The notes: a model not told the origin generated them from the letters alone. Shown: positions 40,617 through 51,405, counted from the stretch's first letter. The stretch: 64,000 bases of DNA from Bacillota bacterium (GCA_017889635.1 JAGGAC010000009.1:56494-120493), one strand, 5' to 3'. A program made the numbers and translations.

Positions 40617-41108
40617 CTAGCAAATAAATAAAAAACGTCGTTCATCCATAAGCATTCTATATCCAAATATTTGTTTAGCAATCTGGCCAACCGCTTGATA
40701 AGTCCGCCGTTTAGACTGTATTTCACTGTATCCAACATCTTCGCAAATTTCTTTCCACTGCATCCCTTTTTGATATCTTAACTCAACTAATTTCCTGTCG
40801 ACATCACTCAGAGATTCGATCGCTATTTTTAGTTGCTTAATTTTTATCTTCAGGGCAAGAATATCCCCATTTAAACTATGCAGATCCTTTTGCATATATA
40901 GAAGGTTTTCGCTATAAGCTTCAGTTGTTGTCAATTCTTTAGAGCCTCCAGGTTCAACGCCGTACTTTGCTATCGGTATTTTGAAATCAGCAATTTCAGC
41001 TTCCTTTTGTTCTTTAACCAATAGTAGGTTTTCAAGAACAACGTGCAATTTGTTATAATTTTTTAAATACCCCTCAGTCAACCTATAATAGTCATTATAC
41101 ATTTCCAT
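40617..41108 (-). CDS. Sigma-70 region 4-like / phage-type regulator with coiled coil
   Basis: A 163-aa protein: a coiled-coil half (residues 20-100, e.g. LENLLLVKEQKEAEIADF and LNGDILALKIKIKQLKIAIE) followed by a sigma-region-4-type HTH (SDVDRKLVELRYQKGMQWKE then ICEDVGYSEIQSKRRTYQAV). The arrangement is like phage late regulators and DUF1492-type proteins. The ATG has GGGGAT upstream. It is divergent from the XRE regulator, about 200 nt away. Confidence 0.65.
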   Translation of the reverse strand: MEMYNDYYRLTEGYLKNYNKLHVVLENLLLVKEQKEAEIADFKIPIAKYGVEPGGSKELTTTEAYSENLLYMQKDLHSLNGDILALKIKIKQLKIAIESLSDVDRKLVELRYQKGMQWKEICEDVGYSEIQSKRRTYQAVGQIAKQIFGYRMLMDERRFLFIC

Positions 41109-41306
41109 AATATCCCCGCCTCCAATTTTCTTTTATGGAATATAATTACAAAAATAGTAATATTATATTGCGTTTTAACTAATTTTATTCTATAGAATAA
41201 AATTATCTTAGTCAAGTTATTTTTGGTAATAATATTCTAACTTTATTTTATTTGTTACAAACAAGTATAATAATTATAGAATATAGTTCGTTAATAGGAG
41301 GTATTT

Positions 41307-41798
41307 ATGGATATCGGAGCAAAGGTAAGAAGCCTTCGAAATAAAAGTAACCTTTCAGCTCGTAAATTAGGTTCCTTAGTTGATCTAGACCAAACTATGA
41401 TTTATAAAATTGAACGGAACGAGGCAAACCCATCAATAGAATCACTTACACGGATATGTGCAGCTTTTGGCGTTACAATGGCTGAATTTTTTAGTGACGA
41501 CGTTAAATCACAAGCAGAAATTTATACCTTTAACCGACTGATTGATGAAGTAAACTCCCGTAACTTACCTGAAAATGAAAAACGTTTAGTTATTGACTTT
41601 ATTACAGAACGGCGCAACGCTCTTATTCCTGCATTAATCCAAAAAACATCAGTAATTGATAATGTTATTCAAATCAGCTTAATAAATGATATACAAGAAC
41701 TAATAGAAAAATATAAAAACCTCTCACCCAAACAGCAAGAGGCTTTAAAAATGATTATAGATGCCTTTTCTTCTAGTCGTCAGCAGAAACCAGAATAA
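41307..41798 (+). CDS. XRE-family transcriptional regulator
   Basis: A 163-aa repressor-like protein. Residues 1-62 are the Cro/C1 HTH (IGAKVRSLRNKSNLSARKLG, then LVDLDQTMIYKIERNEANPS), and the remaining 100 residues are helical with a charged stretch near the end. GGAGG precedes the ATG. The very A/T-rich divergent region to the left (41109-41306) probably holds both promoters and its operator. A 30-codon convergent ORF overlaps its 3' end. Confidence 0.85.
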   Translation: MDIGAKVRSLRNKSNLSARKLGSLVDLDQTMIYKIERNEANPSIESLTRICAAFGVTMAEFFSDDVKSQAEIYTFNRLIDEVNSRNLPENEKRLVIDFITERRNALIPALIQKTSVIDNVIQISLINDIQELIEKYKNLSPKQQEALKMIIDAFSSSRQQKPE

Positions 41799-41865
41799 TT
41801 ATCGCGTCAATAATTTCTTTAATTTGTTTTTCATTGACAATTTTACATTCAGCAGTGTCCTCCAT
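41773..41865 (-). CDS. Possible 30-aa small protein, antisense to XRE 3' end
   Basis: The ATG at 41865 has GGAGG 10 nt upstream. The frame starts MEDTAECKIVNEKQ, continues with a short hydrophobic stretch IIDAIIILVSA, and overlaps the end of the XRE gene tail to tail. The good ribosome site is the main support. No family recognised. Confidence 0.35.
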   Translation of the reverse strand: MEDTAECKIVNEKQIKEIIDAIIILVSADD

Positions 41866-42029
41866 CTCTTTACCGCCTCCGAATTTCCCGAACTTACGTT
41901 CTACATTCTTCGGTTTAATTGGAATCACTTACCATTATAGTATAATTTTACCTTTATTATACGCAAAATTCGCACAACTGTCAACGGAATTTCCGTTAAA
42001 CGCTAAAAAACTAATTTTCTAACCCAAAA

Positions 42030-42064
42030 ACCTCGCCATAAAGGCATTAAGCCTCAGGCGAGGT
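42030..42064. terminator. Hairpin terminator after XRE gene
   Basis: ACCTCGCC pairs with GGCGAGGT, with a nested AGGC/GCCT stem inside. It lies 230 nt after the XRE stop and before the metallo-hydrolase gene. Confidence 0.5.
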
Positions 42065-42240
42065 CAATTATTTACAATTTTTCTATACGTAATACAAAAT
42101 ATGCACTATTCCCCCCTTAAAATTACCAGTTCCTTCATAATATTACCTGGCAAATGTACTGGCAGGAATCCCTTAAAGCCTTGGCGAACATCGTAAACAA
42201 AACACATCTTAATAATACACTATACTTAGGAGTGAAAAGA

Positions 42241-43221
42241 TTGCCAGAACAAATCCTGCCTGGAATTTACCGTATGGAAATTCCTATTCCTAACAATCCC
42301 CTCAAAGCAACAAATGCTTATTGCCTTAAAAGTTCAGATCGAACAATTATCGTCGATCCTGGTATATACTGTTCGGAAGCTTTAGGCGCAATAACCGAGC
42401 AACTAGCAGAGCTATCAGTAGACCTCACAAAAACAGATTTTATCATCACCCATATGCATGCTGACCATTGCGGCTTGGTAGCTGAAATTCAAAGTCCTAT
42501 GTCTATAACATACATCAGCGAACCTGACGCTATAATCTTCGAAAACTCCCATACCAGTTATTGGAACATTCTTCCCGACCGCCTTTATCAAAATGGATTT
42601 TCCACACTTGAAGCTCAACAGGCCGTAGAAAGTCATCCTGGTAAAAAAGGCTTATCCCGAGTCCCAAAAAACTTAAGGCTAATCACTAAAGAATCAGTTA
42701 TCACTATCGGCAACTACAGTTTTACCACTATTGCAACGCCAGGCCATACACCAGGTCATATATGTCTTTACGAACCACACAAAAAAATTCTTATCGCTGG
42801 CGACCATCTTCTTGGCGATATCAGCCCAAACATTACCTATTGGGCCGATATCGGCAATCCGTTAGGCGATTTCATAAAATCTTTAACAGAAATAGCCGAT
42901 CTTTCTGTTGATCTTGTTCTCCCCGGGCATCGTCGAATATTTACTTCATGCCGGAAACGAGCCAATGAACTTATTAGTCACCATCAACAAAGACTAAGTG
43001 AAATTGAAAAAATTCTTACTGGCAGTCAATTGACCGCCTATCAAGTTGCTGGTCAAATGACTTGGGACATGAGACTTTCTTGGGAAGACTTCCCCCCACC
43101 ACAAAAGCTCTTTGCTACCGGCGAAGCCCTGGCTCATCTTAGGCACCTCGAATTAACTGGTAGAGTCACACACAAAATAGTTGGCCAACATATCACATAT
43201 TCACTTTATGCAGGAGGTTAA
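42241..43221 (+). CDS. Metallo-beta-lactamase fold hydrolase
   Basis: A 326-aa hydrolase. The zinc motif THMHADHCG (HxHxDH), a His in TPGHTPGHI and IAGDHLLGDISPN give the dinuclear site, and PGHRR supplies the last His. A C-terminal winged-helix-like segment (TAYQVAGQMTWDMRL, ATGEALAHLRHLELTGRV) matches the group of MBL proteins with a DNA-binding-like tail. The TTG at 42241 is chosen because AGGAG lies 8 nt upstream; the longer frame has no ribosome site. The secreted-protein gene follows by 5 nt. Confidence 0.87.
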   Translation: MPEQILPGIYRMEIPIPNNPLKATNAYCLKSSDRTIIVDPGIYCSEALGAITEQLAELSVDLTKTDFIITHMHADHCGLVAEIQSPMSITYISEPDAIIFENSHTSYWNILPDRLYQNGFSTLEAQQAVESHPGKKGLSRVPKNLRLITKESVITIGNYSFTTIATPGHTPGHICLYEPHKKILIAGDHLLGDISPNITYWADIGNPLGDFIKSLTEIADLSVDLVLPGHRRIFTSCRKRANELISHHQQRLSEIEKILTGSQLTAYQVAGQMTWDMRLSWEDFPPPQKLFATGEALAHLRHLELTGRVTHKIVGQHITYSLYAGG

Positions 43222-43226
43222 TCACC

Positions 43227-43667
43227 ATGAAAAATCTCCCTAGGCTTTTTTTTATATCTTTGTTTATTTTCATGGTAACAACACTTCCCGCATCAGCCAT
43301 GGCCGAACACTCTAAAACCGTCGATCTAACAGCAAAAATTGATAATAATGATTTTTGGGCTTTTTACTATTCCACTGCTTTTGGCGGCCAAAATTCTCTT
43401 ACCTTATCAAAAATTAAAAATGTCATCGTAGAAATAAAATCAGGCAATACTATCCTATCTTCCTTTACCTTTACAAGTGACGGTGAACAAAGTCACCACT
43501 TCATCCTTACCACCATTCATAACGACATTATTATCCATTATCGAGCCATTACTTATGCGGGCTACCAATTTTCCTTTTTATCTGAATATAAACCAGACCA
43601 AACATTAATTATTGGCAGTGCTAACTCCCACGTCATGGTAAAAACCCCCTTCCTTATTTATCAATAA
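43227..43667 (+). CDS. Secreted protein of unknown function
   Basis: A 146-aa protein with a clear signal peptide (KNLPRLFFISLFIFMVTTLP, cleavage after ASAMA). The mature part is rich in beta-type residues (LTLSKIKNVIVEIKSG, TILSSFTFTSDGEQSHHFIL) and has no Cys, so it probably folds as a small beta-sandwich. I recognise no family. It is co-transcribed with the metallo-hydrolase, with AGGAGG before its ATG, and ends 35 nt before a strong bidirectional terminator. Confidence 0.75.
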   Translation: MKNLPRLFFISLFIFMVTTLPASAMAEHSKTVDLTAKIDNNDFWAFYYSTAFGGQNSLTLSKIKNVIVEIKSGNTILSSFTFTSDGEQSHHFILTTIHNDIIIHYRAITYAGYQFSFLSEYKPDQTLIIGSANSHVMVKTPFLIYQ

Positions 43668-43701
43668 CTTTAAATACCTCGTAAGCAATCCACCATAACC
43701 T

Positions 43702-43763
43702 ATTGAACAGTAATAAAAATAGACTGTCCTACATAGGACAGCCTATTTTTATTACTGTTCAAT
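43702..43763. terminator. 29-bp bidirectional terminator
   Basis: The arms 43702-43730 and 43735-43763 pair with one mismatch around ACAT; the middle holds AATAAAAATAG/CTATTTTTATT, giving U runs for both strands. The right arm overlaps the last four codons of the convergent minus-strand gene. Confidence 0.85.
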
Positions 43764-44069
43764 ATTAAAAACGTAATTTGCACCGCAATTATTATCCCAG
43801 TTATTCGCGATGTCTTTGAAAGCAACATTTAACGAATCGGCATTAGCAGTTGTAATTGTTGCTTCAAACCCAGCTTTTGTCCGCAACATTTTCACGTCTT
43901 GAGCGCCTTCCCAGCTTGGTCCAAAACCGATATGAGCATAAAGATCCTGAGCTCCGGCTTTCGGAAGCAAACCATTATAAACAATTGTAACCTGCTCATA
44001 AATCTCAGGATTCGACGGCGTAACGATAACGCCATTTGACAAATATTCATTTGTAGTCGCCTTAAACAA
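43752..44069 (-). CDS. Stand-alone starch-binding-like (CBM25-type) domain
   Basis: A 105-aa protein. VTIVYNGLLPKAGAQDLYAH, MLRTKAGFEATITTANADSL and FKDIANNWDNNCGANYVF follow the pattern of family 25/26-like carbohydrate-binding modules, where the WDNN element ends the domain. It has no signal peptide and no catalytic domain. TTG at 44069 has GGAGG 9 nt upstream. It may bind an internal glycan; the function is unknown. Confidence 0.7.
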   Translation of the reverse strand: MFKATTNEYLSNGVIVTPSNPEIYEQVTIVYNGLLPKAGAQDLYAHIGFGPSWEGAQDVKMLRTKAGFEATITTANADSLNVAFKDIANNWDNNCGANYVFNIEQ

Positions 44070-44349
44070 ATTATATCCCTCCTTAATTTTGCTACATCGA
44101 TAGTGTTACCGCTTTTATGGCAGGCAATACATTCCTTTATTAATCAGTCAGTCATATTTGCAACCTAATTTTGAGGTGAAATACTGTCAAATCAAGTGAG
44201 AAGGAATTATAAGCAATACATCGAACTATAAGCAATAAGCTTCGGCAAGAAAAAATTCACCTTAAAACCTTTTAGCAAAAATAGATTGCTAAAACCAACA
44301 CATAAGCTATTCGGCAGTCTTATAGACTATTGACAGGAGCGGATCTCTA
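44070..44349. other. Intergenic region, nothing recognised
   Basis: 280 nt between divergent genes, A/T-rich. It should contain both promoters; no strong consensus element was found. Confidence 0.4.
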
Positions 44350-44751
44350 ATGATCCTGAAAGTAACAGCAGCAATAATAATGAAACACGGAAAAGTATTT
44401 ATCGCCCAAAAAGGCCCATTAGATAAACGCGCAAACCAATGGGAGTTTCCTGGCGGTAAAATTGACCCCGGCGAAACTCCAGAAGAATGTCTAATTCGTG
44501 AACTACAGGAAGAATTTGAAATTGGAATCAAAGTTGACCGTTTCTTTACAGAAAATCTCTACACGCATTCCAATGGCAAAATTCTGGTAATGGCATACTT
44601 TTGCTCCTGGATTAGTGGCAAAATTAATCCAACCGAACATGTTGAATATCATTGGGTTTTTCCTTATGAGCTCGATAAATATGACTTTGTAACTTCTGAC
44701 CTTCCAATAGCCAATAAACTTAAAACCGTATTTCCCAACGGGTTTGTATAG
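44350..44751 (+). CDS. NUDIX hydrolase (MutT-like)
   Basis: A 133-aa pyrophosphohydrolase. The NUDIX box is complete at about 36-58: GGKIDPGETPEECLIRELQE followed by EFEI. RANQWEFPGGK and the N-terminal VTAAIIMKHGKVFIAQK are typical of 8-oxo-dGTP diphosphatase-like members. AGGAG lies 10 nt before the ATG. Confidence 0.9.
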   Translation: MILKVTAAIIMKHGKVFIAQKGPLDKRANQWEFPGGKIDPGETPEECLIRELQEEFEIGIKVDRFFTENLYTHSNGKILVMAYFCSWISGKINPTEHVEYHWVFPYELDKYDFVTSDLPIANKLKTVFPNGFV

Positions 44752-44812
44752 TCACAACAATTATTATTATTATTCCTAACCGATCCCATTCTAAATCATG
44801 GGTGTGAAAAAC

Positions 44813-45091
44813 ATGGCACGATTCAATAATGCTGTAGATATAAATGAATTTGCGCATCAACTGCGCTGGATACTCCAAAAAACCGGTAATGGATCTTTTG
44901 CTGCAGGTTTGGAACACTGGGCCAATTGCGATTATACCTCTGAAACCGAATATCTCTATAAACTTAGACCTATTCTTAGAGCAGTGCTTGATAATCTTTA
45001 CACCGGCCTTGATTCTGTTACCCGCGAAAAGACGTTATCTGTCATTGACCAGATCGATGAAACCCTGCGTAATAAGCTTCACCAAGAATAA
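44813..45091 (+). CDS. Conserved-type hypothetical protein, 92 aa
   Basis: A short, mainly helical soluble protein (ARFNNAVDINEFAHQLRWIL, LYKLRPILRAVLDNLYTGLD, VIDQIDETLRNKL). The ATG at 44813 is preferred (GGGTG 8 nt upstream); an in-frame ATG at 44798 is possible. No family recognised. It lies between the NUDIX gene and the end of the pyr operon. Confidence 0.6.
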   Translation: MARFNNAVDINEFAHQLRWILQKTGNGSFAAGLEHWANCDYTSETEYLYKLRPILRAVLDNLYTGLDSVTREKTLSVIDQIDETLRNKLHQE

Positions 45092-45140
45092 CCAATAATC
45101 GACTCAATCCATTTAATCTAAAACAATCAATAGATACATT

Positions 45141-45171
45141 TAAAAAGCCTGCGCATTACTGCGTCAGGCTT
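45141..45171 (-). terminator. Rho-independent terminator of the pyr operon
   Basis: On the minus strand AAGCCTGACGC pairs with GCGCAGGCTT, followed by TTTTTA. It begins 4 nt after the pyrE stop. Confidence 0.8.
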
Positions 45172-45174
45172 CGT

Positions 45175-45747
45175 CTATTTCCCGGTTCGTCCTCGTTTGG
45201 TGACTGGTACACCAGAAGCACACAATGGACAAGTTTCCGGTTTATAAGTTGGTACAACGAGCTGGAGAAGGCCTTCGGTACGAACACCGAAATCCACTTT
45301 GCCACCACTCCTGTCCACCAGAAGCCCAACACCAACAAGTTCCCCGCCTTGTTCCTTAACTACCTCTATGACTTCCTGCACCGAACCGCCTGTAGTGACA
45401 ATATCCTCAACAATCAGTACCCGTTCGCCAGGCTTAATAACAAAACCCCGCCGTAGCGTCATTTTACCATTTTCCCGTTCAGTAAATATTGCCCTGGTAC
45501 CAAGATTTTTACCAACTTCATGGGCCAAAAGAATTCCTCCTGTTACTGGCCCCACTACTACGTCCACAGCATCTTTTTTAAACCGCTCAGCCAACACGGC
45601 GCATAATTTTGCAGTATACTCTGGCCACTGCAACACCTGAAATTTTTCCACATACAGTGGACTATGTAGACCAGAGGTCAACAGAAAATGCCCCTCCAAA
45701 ATAGCACCAGTATCCAGCAACATTTTCCGTACTTGAGCTTCTTCCAT
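45175..45747 (-). CDS. pyrE: Orotate phosphoribosyltransferase
   Basis: A 190-aa type-I PRTase joining orotate to PRPP to form orotidine 5'-phosphate. The PRPP-binding motif is VLIVEDIVTTGGS (about 109-121). The C terminus has CPLCASGVPV, a Cys pair seen in some Firmicute PyrE forms. It is the last gene of the pyr operon, starting directly after pyrF. Confidence 0.95.
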   Translation of the reverse strand: MEEAQVRKMLLDTGAILEGHFLLTSGLHSPLYVEKFQVLQWPEYTAKLCAVLAERFKKDAVDVVVGPVTGGILLAHEVGKNLGTRAIFTERENGKMTLRRGFVIKPGERVLIVEDIVTTGGSVQEVIEVVKEQGGELVGVGLLVDRSGGKVDFGVRTEGLLQLVVPTYKPETCPLCASGVPVTKRGRTGK

Positions 45748-46464
45748 TTACCGTTCCTCCATTTCCCGTAAAATTGCCATTGCCGCCGCTCTAGGATCAC
45801 TTGCTCCGGTAATAGGTCGTCCTATTACCAAATGACTGGCTCCTGCCCTAAGCGCACCTGCCGGGGTAGCTATCCTGCTCTGGTCATTACTAGCACTACC
45901 AACCGGCCTTATACCAGGAGTTACAATTAAAAACTCAGGCCCGCATTCCGCTCTTATTGCCTCAGCCTCTTGTGGCGAAGCCACCACACCATCAAGCCCC
46001 GCCTCGGCTGCCAATCTAGCCAAATGCAGTGCTTGTCCAGCTACCGAAGTATTATAGCCAAGACACCGCCACTCTGTTTCATCCATGCTGGTTAGAACGG
46101 TTACCGCGATAAGCTTGGGACGCTCCAGCGAAGCAAATTCAGCCGCTTGCGCCACCGCAAGTGCGGCTGCTTTCATCATGCTGATACCGCCAGAGGCATG
46201 TACATTAAGCATAGAAACGCCTATTCCTGTTAAGACTGCAGCCGCCCGGGATACAGTATTAGGAATATCATGAAGCTTGAGATCGAGAAAAACTTCCTTG
46301 CCCGCTTGCCGTAATAATTCTATTGTCTGTTGGCCAACGCTGTAAAAAAGTTCCATACCAACTTTATAATAATGAACAGTATCCCCCAATTCATCCACTA
46401 ACTTCTTCATTTGATCCATATTGCTGCAGTCAAGGGCGACTATCAGCCGTTTGTTCGCCTTCAT
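45748..46464 (-). CDS. pyrF: Orotidine 5'-phosphate decarboxylase
   Basis: A 238-aa OMP decarboxylase giving UMP. The active-site Asp/Lys network is in FLDLKLHDIPNTV (about 60-72), and phosphate is bound by VTPGIRP and the C-terminal RPITGASDP. Normal length. It abuts pyrE and is 48 nt after pyrD. Confidence 0.96.
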   Translation of the reverse strand: MKANKRLIVALDCSNMDQMKKLVDELGDTVHYYKVGMELFYSVGQQTIELLRQAGKEVFLDLKLHDIPNTVSRAAAVLTGIGVSMLNVHASGGISMMKAAALAVAQAAEFASLERPKLIAVTVLTSMDETEWRCLGYNTSVAGQALHLARLAAEAGLDGVVASPQEAEAIRAECGPEFLIVTPGIRPVGSASNDQSRIATPAGALRAGASHLVIGRPITGASDPRAAAMAILREMEER

Positions 46465-46512
46465 ATTAATCCACCTCCCAATTACTTATTGAAAAGTCTA
46501 AGGCCTGCAACC

Positions 46513-47424
46513 TCAAACTATATTATCGTTAACCCGTCCAACCAGTTGCCGTACATCACTCAATCCGCGTACCCTGAGATAATCCTTGATACCTTCCGCC
46601 ACATCTACACTAGCGTACGGATTGACAAAGTTAGCGGTCCCAACTGCTACAGCGCTAGCCCCAGCCAGTAAAAATTCCACCGCGTCCTGTGCTGTCATTA
46701 TGCCGCCCATACCAATTACCGGCACCTTAACCGCCTTGGCTACCTGCCAAACCATCCGAAGAGCCACCGGCTTAACCGCAGGGCCGGACAGACCACCAAC
46801 GATATTTCCTAGTACTGGACGCCATGAAGCTGTATCAATAGCCATCCCTAGCAAAGTATTAATAAGTGATACCGCATCTGCTCCAGCCTCTTCAACAGTC
46901 TTGGCCATGGCAACAATATCGGTAACGTTCGGTGAAAGTTTAACAATTACTGGTATAGAAGTATTTTTTTTGACCTCACATACCACTGCCGCGGCACTTG
47001 CAGGATCAGTGCCAAAAGCTATGCCCCCCTGTTTAACATTAGGACACGAAATATTGAGTTCAAGACCAGCAACACCGGAAACACTAAGCTTCGTTGCCAT
47101 TTTTCCATACTCTTCCACTGTATTGCCAGAGATATTTACAATAATCGGCACATCATACTTTGCAAGCTTGGGCAGCGTCATTGTCAGAAACTCGTCTGCC
47201 CCAGGATTCTCCAAACCAATGGAATTAAGCATCCCAGCCGGAGTCTCAGCAATACGCCGACCAAAGTTGCCTGTTCTAGATAACAGAGTTGTTCCCTTGA
47301 CCACAATCGCCCCTAGTCGGTTTAAATCAACAAACTCACTGTATTCCGGTCCAAATCCAAAAGTCCCGGATGCCGTCATTACCGGCGTTTTCATCTTGAT
47401 TCCTGCGATATTAACCGCCAGCAT
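46513..47424 (-). CDS. pyrD: Dihydroorotate dehydrogenase, type 1B catalytic subunit
   Basis: A 303-aa FMN enzyme oxidising dihydroorotate to orotate. [15 protein letters not shown] and the catalytic Cys in [13 protein letters not shown] mark class 1B, which works with PyrK and NAD. Its ATG overlaps the pyrK stop as TGATG, fitting the obligate complex. Confidence 0.95.
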   Translation of the reverse strand: MLAVNIAGIKMKTPVMTASGTFGFGPEYSEFVDLNRLGAIVVKGTTLLSRTGNFGRRIAETPAGMLNSIGLENPGADEFLTMTLPKLAKYDVPIIVNISGNTVEEYGKMATKLSVSGVAGLELNISCPNVKQGGIAFGTDPASAAAVVCEVKKNTSIPVIVKLSPNVTDIVAMAKTVEEAGADAVSLINTLLGMAIDTASWRPVLGNIVGGLSGPAVKPVALRMVWQVAKAVKVPVIGMGGIMTAQDAVEFLLAGASAVAVGTANFVNPYASVDVAEGIKDYLRVRGLSDVRQLVGRVNDNIV

Positions 47425-48182
47425 CAGTCCAACACCTCCCCGGCCATAAATACCGGGCCATCACTGCATATCTTTCGGCGCTTACCGTCATTTCCCGCAC
47501 AAGTGCAGGACAGGCACGCGCCCACGCCACACGCCATATAATCCTCTAGTGAAACCTGGCAAAGAACATTATGTAATTTCGCCAAACGGGCTACCCCAGC
47601 CAACATTGGCCGAGGACCGCACGAATATACAAAATCAAAATTTCCCTTTGCCAAGATATCGTCAAGCGCATCTACGGTAAAACCTTGCTGTCCCAGCGAT
47701 CCATCATCTGTGGTAATATAAATATTTTGGCAAAGATTCTTAAAAATATCCTGCCAGTACATTTCCTCTTTTGTCCGACCGCCCATAAGAATGGTAACCG
47801 GACGCGGACATAGCGCCTGTGCCAGATACACCAGCGGCGCAAGACCAATTCCTCCACCCACTAAAAGTGGTCGCTCGGCTTCCAAACTAAATCCATTGCC
47901 CAGTGGCCCCATCAAATCCAATTCACTGCCCGGCTTTGCCTCAGCCATAATAGCTGAGCCTTGACCGACAACACGGTAGATAAGGCTGATCGTTCCCTCT
48001 GCAGCATAAACTTCAGCAATGCTGATAGGACGCCGGAGAAGTGGGGCCAGAGAATCCATCACTCGGACATGGACAAACTGGCCTGGTTTAGCGACTGCCG
48101 CGATCTGTGGTGCGCTAAGTGTCAGTCGCCACACTAAAGGTCCGATAAGCTCATTAGCCAAAACTTTGCTTCGAACAACCAT
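47424..48182 (-). CDS. pyrK: Dihydroorotate dehydrogenase electron-transfer subunit
   Basis: A 252-aa ferredoxin-reductase-like subunit binding FAD and a 2Fe-2S cluster. The FAD site is [11 protein letters not shown], the NAD site [15 protein letters not shown], and the cluster Cys lie in [11 protein letters not shown] and KICSDG. ATG 48182 starts 1 nt after the carB stop and gives the usual length; the longer frame overlaps carB without need. Confidence 0.93.
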   Translation of the reverse strand: MVVRSKVLANELIGPLVWRLTLSAPQIAAVAKPGQFVHVRVMDSLAPLLRRPISIAEVYAAEGTISLIYRVVGQGSAIMAEAKPGSELDLMGPLGNGFSLEAERPLLVGGGIGLAPLVYLAQALCPRPVTILMGGRTKEEMYWQDIFKNLCQNIYITTDDGSLGQQGFTVDALDDILAKGNFDFVYSCGPRPMLAGVARLAKLHNVLCQVSLEDYMACGVGACLSCTCAGNDGKRRKICSDGPVFMAGEVLD

Positions 48183-48183
48183 T

Positions 48184-51100
48184 TTAGGCAAGGCCATCGC
48201 CCCCACCGACATAATCCTGCAAAGCCAACACATAAACCAATCGCCGTTCGCGCATCAAATCAAGCACATGGAGTACCTCATGCGCCGTATCGATAGAGGT
48301 CAAACATGGAATCGCGTGTTCCACTGTCGACCGGCGTATATGGAACCCGTCACTTTCCGGTTCCTTCCCTTTAGTTAGAGTATTAACCACCATATTAATT
48401 TTTCCGGCTTTAATCATATCAATAATATTTAAACCAGTCTCCCGTACTTTAGACACGGTGTCCACAGCCAATCCCAAAGTTCTTAAATACTTAGCTGTGC
48501 CTTCGGTAGCAACAATCCTATAGCCCATTCTGGCAAAGCCCTTAGCTAAATCCCCAGCCTCTGCTTTATCCTTGTCTGCCAACGTAAACAACACTGTGCC
48601 ATCCATAGGAATATTCATTCCTGCAGCGGTTATCGCTTTATACAAAGCCCGGGCATAATTATAATCGATACCCATAACTTCACCAGTGGACTTCATTTCT
48701 GGTCCCAGAGATATATCAACCTGCTGCATTTTGGCGAAAGAGAATACCGGTGCTTTTACGGCAACGAATTCCATTGTTGGTAAAAGACCGCTATCATAGC
48801 CCATTTCCTTAAGAGATATCCCCATTGCTGCCCTTGTAGCAATATTGACCATCGGAACATTGGTTACCTTGCTGAGAAAGGGAATAGTCCGGCTGGAACG
48901 AGGGTTAACCTCAATAACATAGACCGCTTCATCCACCACCACATATTGGATATTTACCAGTCCTTTGACCGATAGTCCCCTAGCCAAACGTTGGGTATAG
49001 TCAACGATAGTATCAATCACTTTCTGTGATAAGGACTGCGGCGGATACACCGCGATGCTGTCGCCTGAATGAACTCCGGCCCGTTCTATATGCTCCATTA
49101 TGCCAGGAATAAGTACCGTTTCACCGTCGGATATAGCATCAACCTCTACCTCTGTACCCTGCATATAGCGATCTACCAACACGGGATGCTCATGCGAAGC
49201 CTTAACTGCATATTTCATATAATCGATTAATTCCTTGGTGTTATAGACAATTTCCATGGCCCTCCCACCTAGCACATAAGACGGTCGCACCACAACAGGG
49301 AAACCAACTTTTTCGGCAGCGGCAATAGCCTCTTCGGCGCAAGTCACCGTACCACCCTGGGGCCGCGGAATACCGAGAGTTTCTAATAGAGCGTCAAACC
49401 GTTCACGATCTTCCGCCCGATCTATACCATCCACCGAAGTCCCCATGATCTTTACTCCAGCCTTTGCAAGCGGACCAGCTAAATTTATCGCCGTCTGACC
49501 ACCGAACTGGACGACAACCCCTTCCGGTTTTTCCTTGTCGATTATGTTCAGAACATCTTCAGCTGTTAACGGTTCAAAATACAAACGATCAGAAGTGTCA
49601 AAGTCAGTAGAAACAGTTTCCGGATTATTATTAACAATAATAGACTCAAAGCCCATTTCTTTTAGCGCCCACACCGAATGAACTGAACAATAGTCAAATT
49701 CGACTCCCTGGCCGATGCGAATTGGTCCCGACCCTAATACCATTACCTTTCGCCGGTCGGTTGTTGTAACCTCGTCCTCTTGGGCATAGGTAGAATAGTA
49801 GTATGGTGTAACTGCCTCAAACTCAGCGGCGCAGGTATCAACCATCTTATAAGAAGGCACAACACCAGCGTCCTTACGCAACCTCCGAATTTCGTCAGTG
49901 CTACGACCACTAAGCTCGGCAATAGATCGATCAGCAAAATTCATCTTTTTTGCCTTAGTCAAAAGCTCTGTCGTTAAGTCTTCTTTTGCCAACCTAGACT
50001 CTAAGCCAACGATATTCTGGATTTTCTGTAAAAACCAACGGTCAATCGTAGTAATTTCATGAATTTCATCAACAGTGATACCGCGCCTAAGAGCTTCGGT
50101 CACTACAAACAGCCGTTCATCGTTAGCCAACTTAAGCTTGTCGCGGAGTTCAACGGTATCAAGGGCAGCAATCTCCGGAATTGACAGCCGGTGTACGCCA
50201 ATTTCCAACGAGCGTACTGCCTTCAATAGCGCTCCTTCAAAAGTACGGTCAATGGACATAATCTCACCAGTAGCCTTCATTTGTGTACCCAAGATGCGAT
50301 CAGCGAAATTGAATTTATCAAAAGGCCAGCGCGGAAATTTAACCACCAAATAATCCAGCGCAGGTTCAAAACAGGCCTTAGTTTTCTGAGTTACAGCATT
50401 AGTAATCTCGTCCAGGTGATATCCAATAGCGATTTTGCTTGCCACTTTGGCAATTGGATAGCCGGTAGCCTTAGAGGCCAGAGCGGACGAACGGCTAACC
50501 CTTGGGTTAACCTCAATTACATAATACTTGGTACTATTTGGATCAAGGGCATACTGTACATTACAGCCGCCTTCAATGCCAAGTGCACGAATGATTGTCA
50601 ATGATGCTGCGCGCAGCATCTGATATTCATGGTCGCTTAATGTTTGTGACGGTGCCACCACAATACTGTCCCCAGTATGAATACCCACCGGGTCAAAGTT
50701 TTCCATATTACATACCGTTATACAATTGTCGGCGGCGTCGCGAATAACCTCGTATTCGATTTCCTTCCACCCGGCAACACTGCGTTCAATCAGCACCTGG
50801 CCAATAAGGCTGTATTTAAGACCACGAATGGTCACATCCCTTAATTCTTCATCATTATTTACAATACCGCCGCCGGTTCCGCCAAGAGTATAAGCAGGAC
50901 GCACAATAAGCGGATAGCCTATTTCATCTGCAAAAGCCTTTGCACTTTCCAAATCCTCGACGATAGCACTTTCCGGTATCGGCTGACTAAGTTCCTGCAT
51001 CGTCTTTTTAAACAAATCACGGTCTTCAGCCTTTTCAATTGCCTCGAGTGGCGTACCAAGCAGCTCTACACCATATTTTTCTAAAACACCGCGTTTAGCT

Positions 51101-51405
51101 ACTTCTACTGCCATATTAAGGCCAACCTGTCCTCCAAGTGTCGGCAATAATCCATCAGGACGTTCTTTTTCTATAATCGATTCAACAAATTCCGGAGTAA
51201 TTGGCTCAATATACACCCGGTCAGCAATATTAGCATCAGTCATAATAGTAGCCGGATTGGAATTAATAAGGACAACCTCCAGTCCTTCATCTTTTAACGC
51301 CCGGCAAGCCTGGGTTCCTGCATAATCAAATTCGGCAGCCTGACCAATTACAATTGGGCCGGAACCGATAACCATAACTTTACGTAAATTTGTTTTTTTC
51401 GGCAT
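48184..51405 (-). CDS. carB: Carbamoyl-phosphate synthase large subunit
   Basis: A 1073-aa enzyme making carbamoyl phosphate from ammonia, bicarbonate and two ATP. Two ATP-grasp halves are visible, each with a pre-grasp start ([20 protein letters not shown] and [20 protein letters not shown]) and a grasp core ([12 protein letters not shown] and [11 protein letters not shown]). The C-terminal MGS-like domain ([20 protein letters not shown]) is the allosteric part. Placed in the pyr operon, so it serves pyrimidine synthesis. Confidence 0.97.
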   Translation of the reverse strand: MPKKTNLRKVMVIGSGPIVIGQAAEFDYAGTQACRALKDEGLEVVLINSNPATIMTDANIADRVYIEPITPEFVESIIEKERPDGLLPTLGGQVGLNMAVEVAKRGVLEKYGVELLGTPLEAIEKAEDRDLFKKTMQELSQPIPESAIVEDLESAKAFADEIGYPLIVRPAYTLGGTGGGIVNNDEELRDVTIRGLKYSLIGQVLIERSVAGWKEIEYEVIRDAADNCITVCNMENFDPVGIHTGDSIVVAPSQTLSDHEYQMLRAASLTIIRALGIEGGCNVQYALDPNSTKYYVIEVNPRVSRSSALASKATGYPIAKVASKIAIGYHLDEITNAVTQKTKACFEPALDYLVVKFPRWPFDKFNFADRILGTQMKATGEIMSIDRTFEGALLKAVRSLEIGVHRLSIPEIAALDTVELRDKLKLANDERLFVVTEALRRGITVDEIHEITTIDRWFLQKIQNIVGLESRLAKEDLTTELLTKAKKMNFADRSIAELSGRSTDEIRRLRKDAGVVPSYKMVDTCAAEFEAVTPYYYSTYAQEDEVTTTDRRKVMVLGSGPIRIGQGVEFDYCSVHSVWALKEMGFESIIVNNNPETVSTDFDTSDRLYFEPLTAEDVLNIIDKEKPEGVVVQFGGQTAINLAGPLAKAGVKIMGTSVDGIDRAEDRERFDALLETLGIPRPQGGTVTCAEEAIAAAEKVGFPVVVRPSYVLGGRAMEIVYNTKELIDYMKYAVKASHEHPVLVDRYMQGTEVEVDAISDGETVLIPGIMEHIERAGVHSGDSIAVYPPQSLSQKVIDTIVDYTQRLARGLSVKGLVNIQYVVVDEAVYVIEVNPRSSRTIPFLSKVTNVPMVNIATRAAMGISLKEMGYDSGLLPTMEFVAVKAPVFSFAKMQQVDISLGPEMKSTGEVMGIDYNYARALYKAITAAGMNIPMDGTVLFTLADKDKAEAGDLAKGFARMGYRIVATEGTAKYLRTLGLAVDTVSKVRETGLNIIDMIKAGKINMVVNTLTKGKEPESDGFHIRRSTVEHAIPCLTSIDTAHEVLHVLDLMRERRLVYVLALQDYVGGGDGLA

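Noticed and set aside
46586..47449. 287-aa plus-strand ORF opposite pyrD
   Set aside because: Ser/Thr/Pro/Ala-rich antisense shadow of a clear pyrD; no ribosome site or family likeness.
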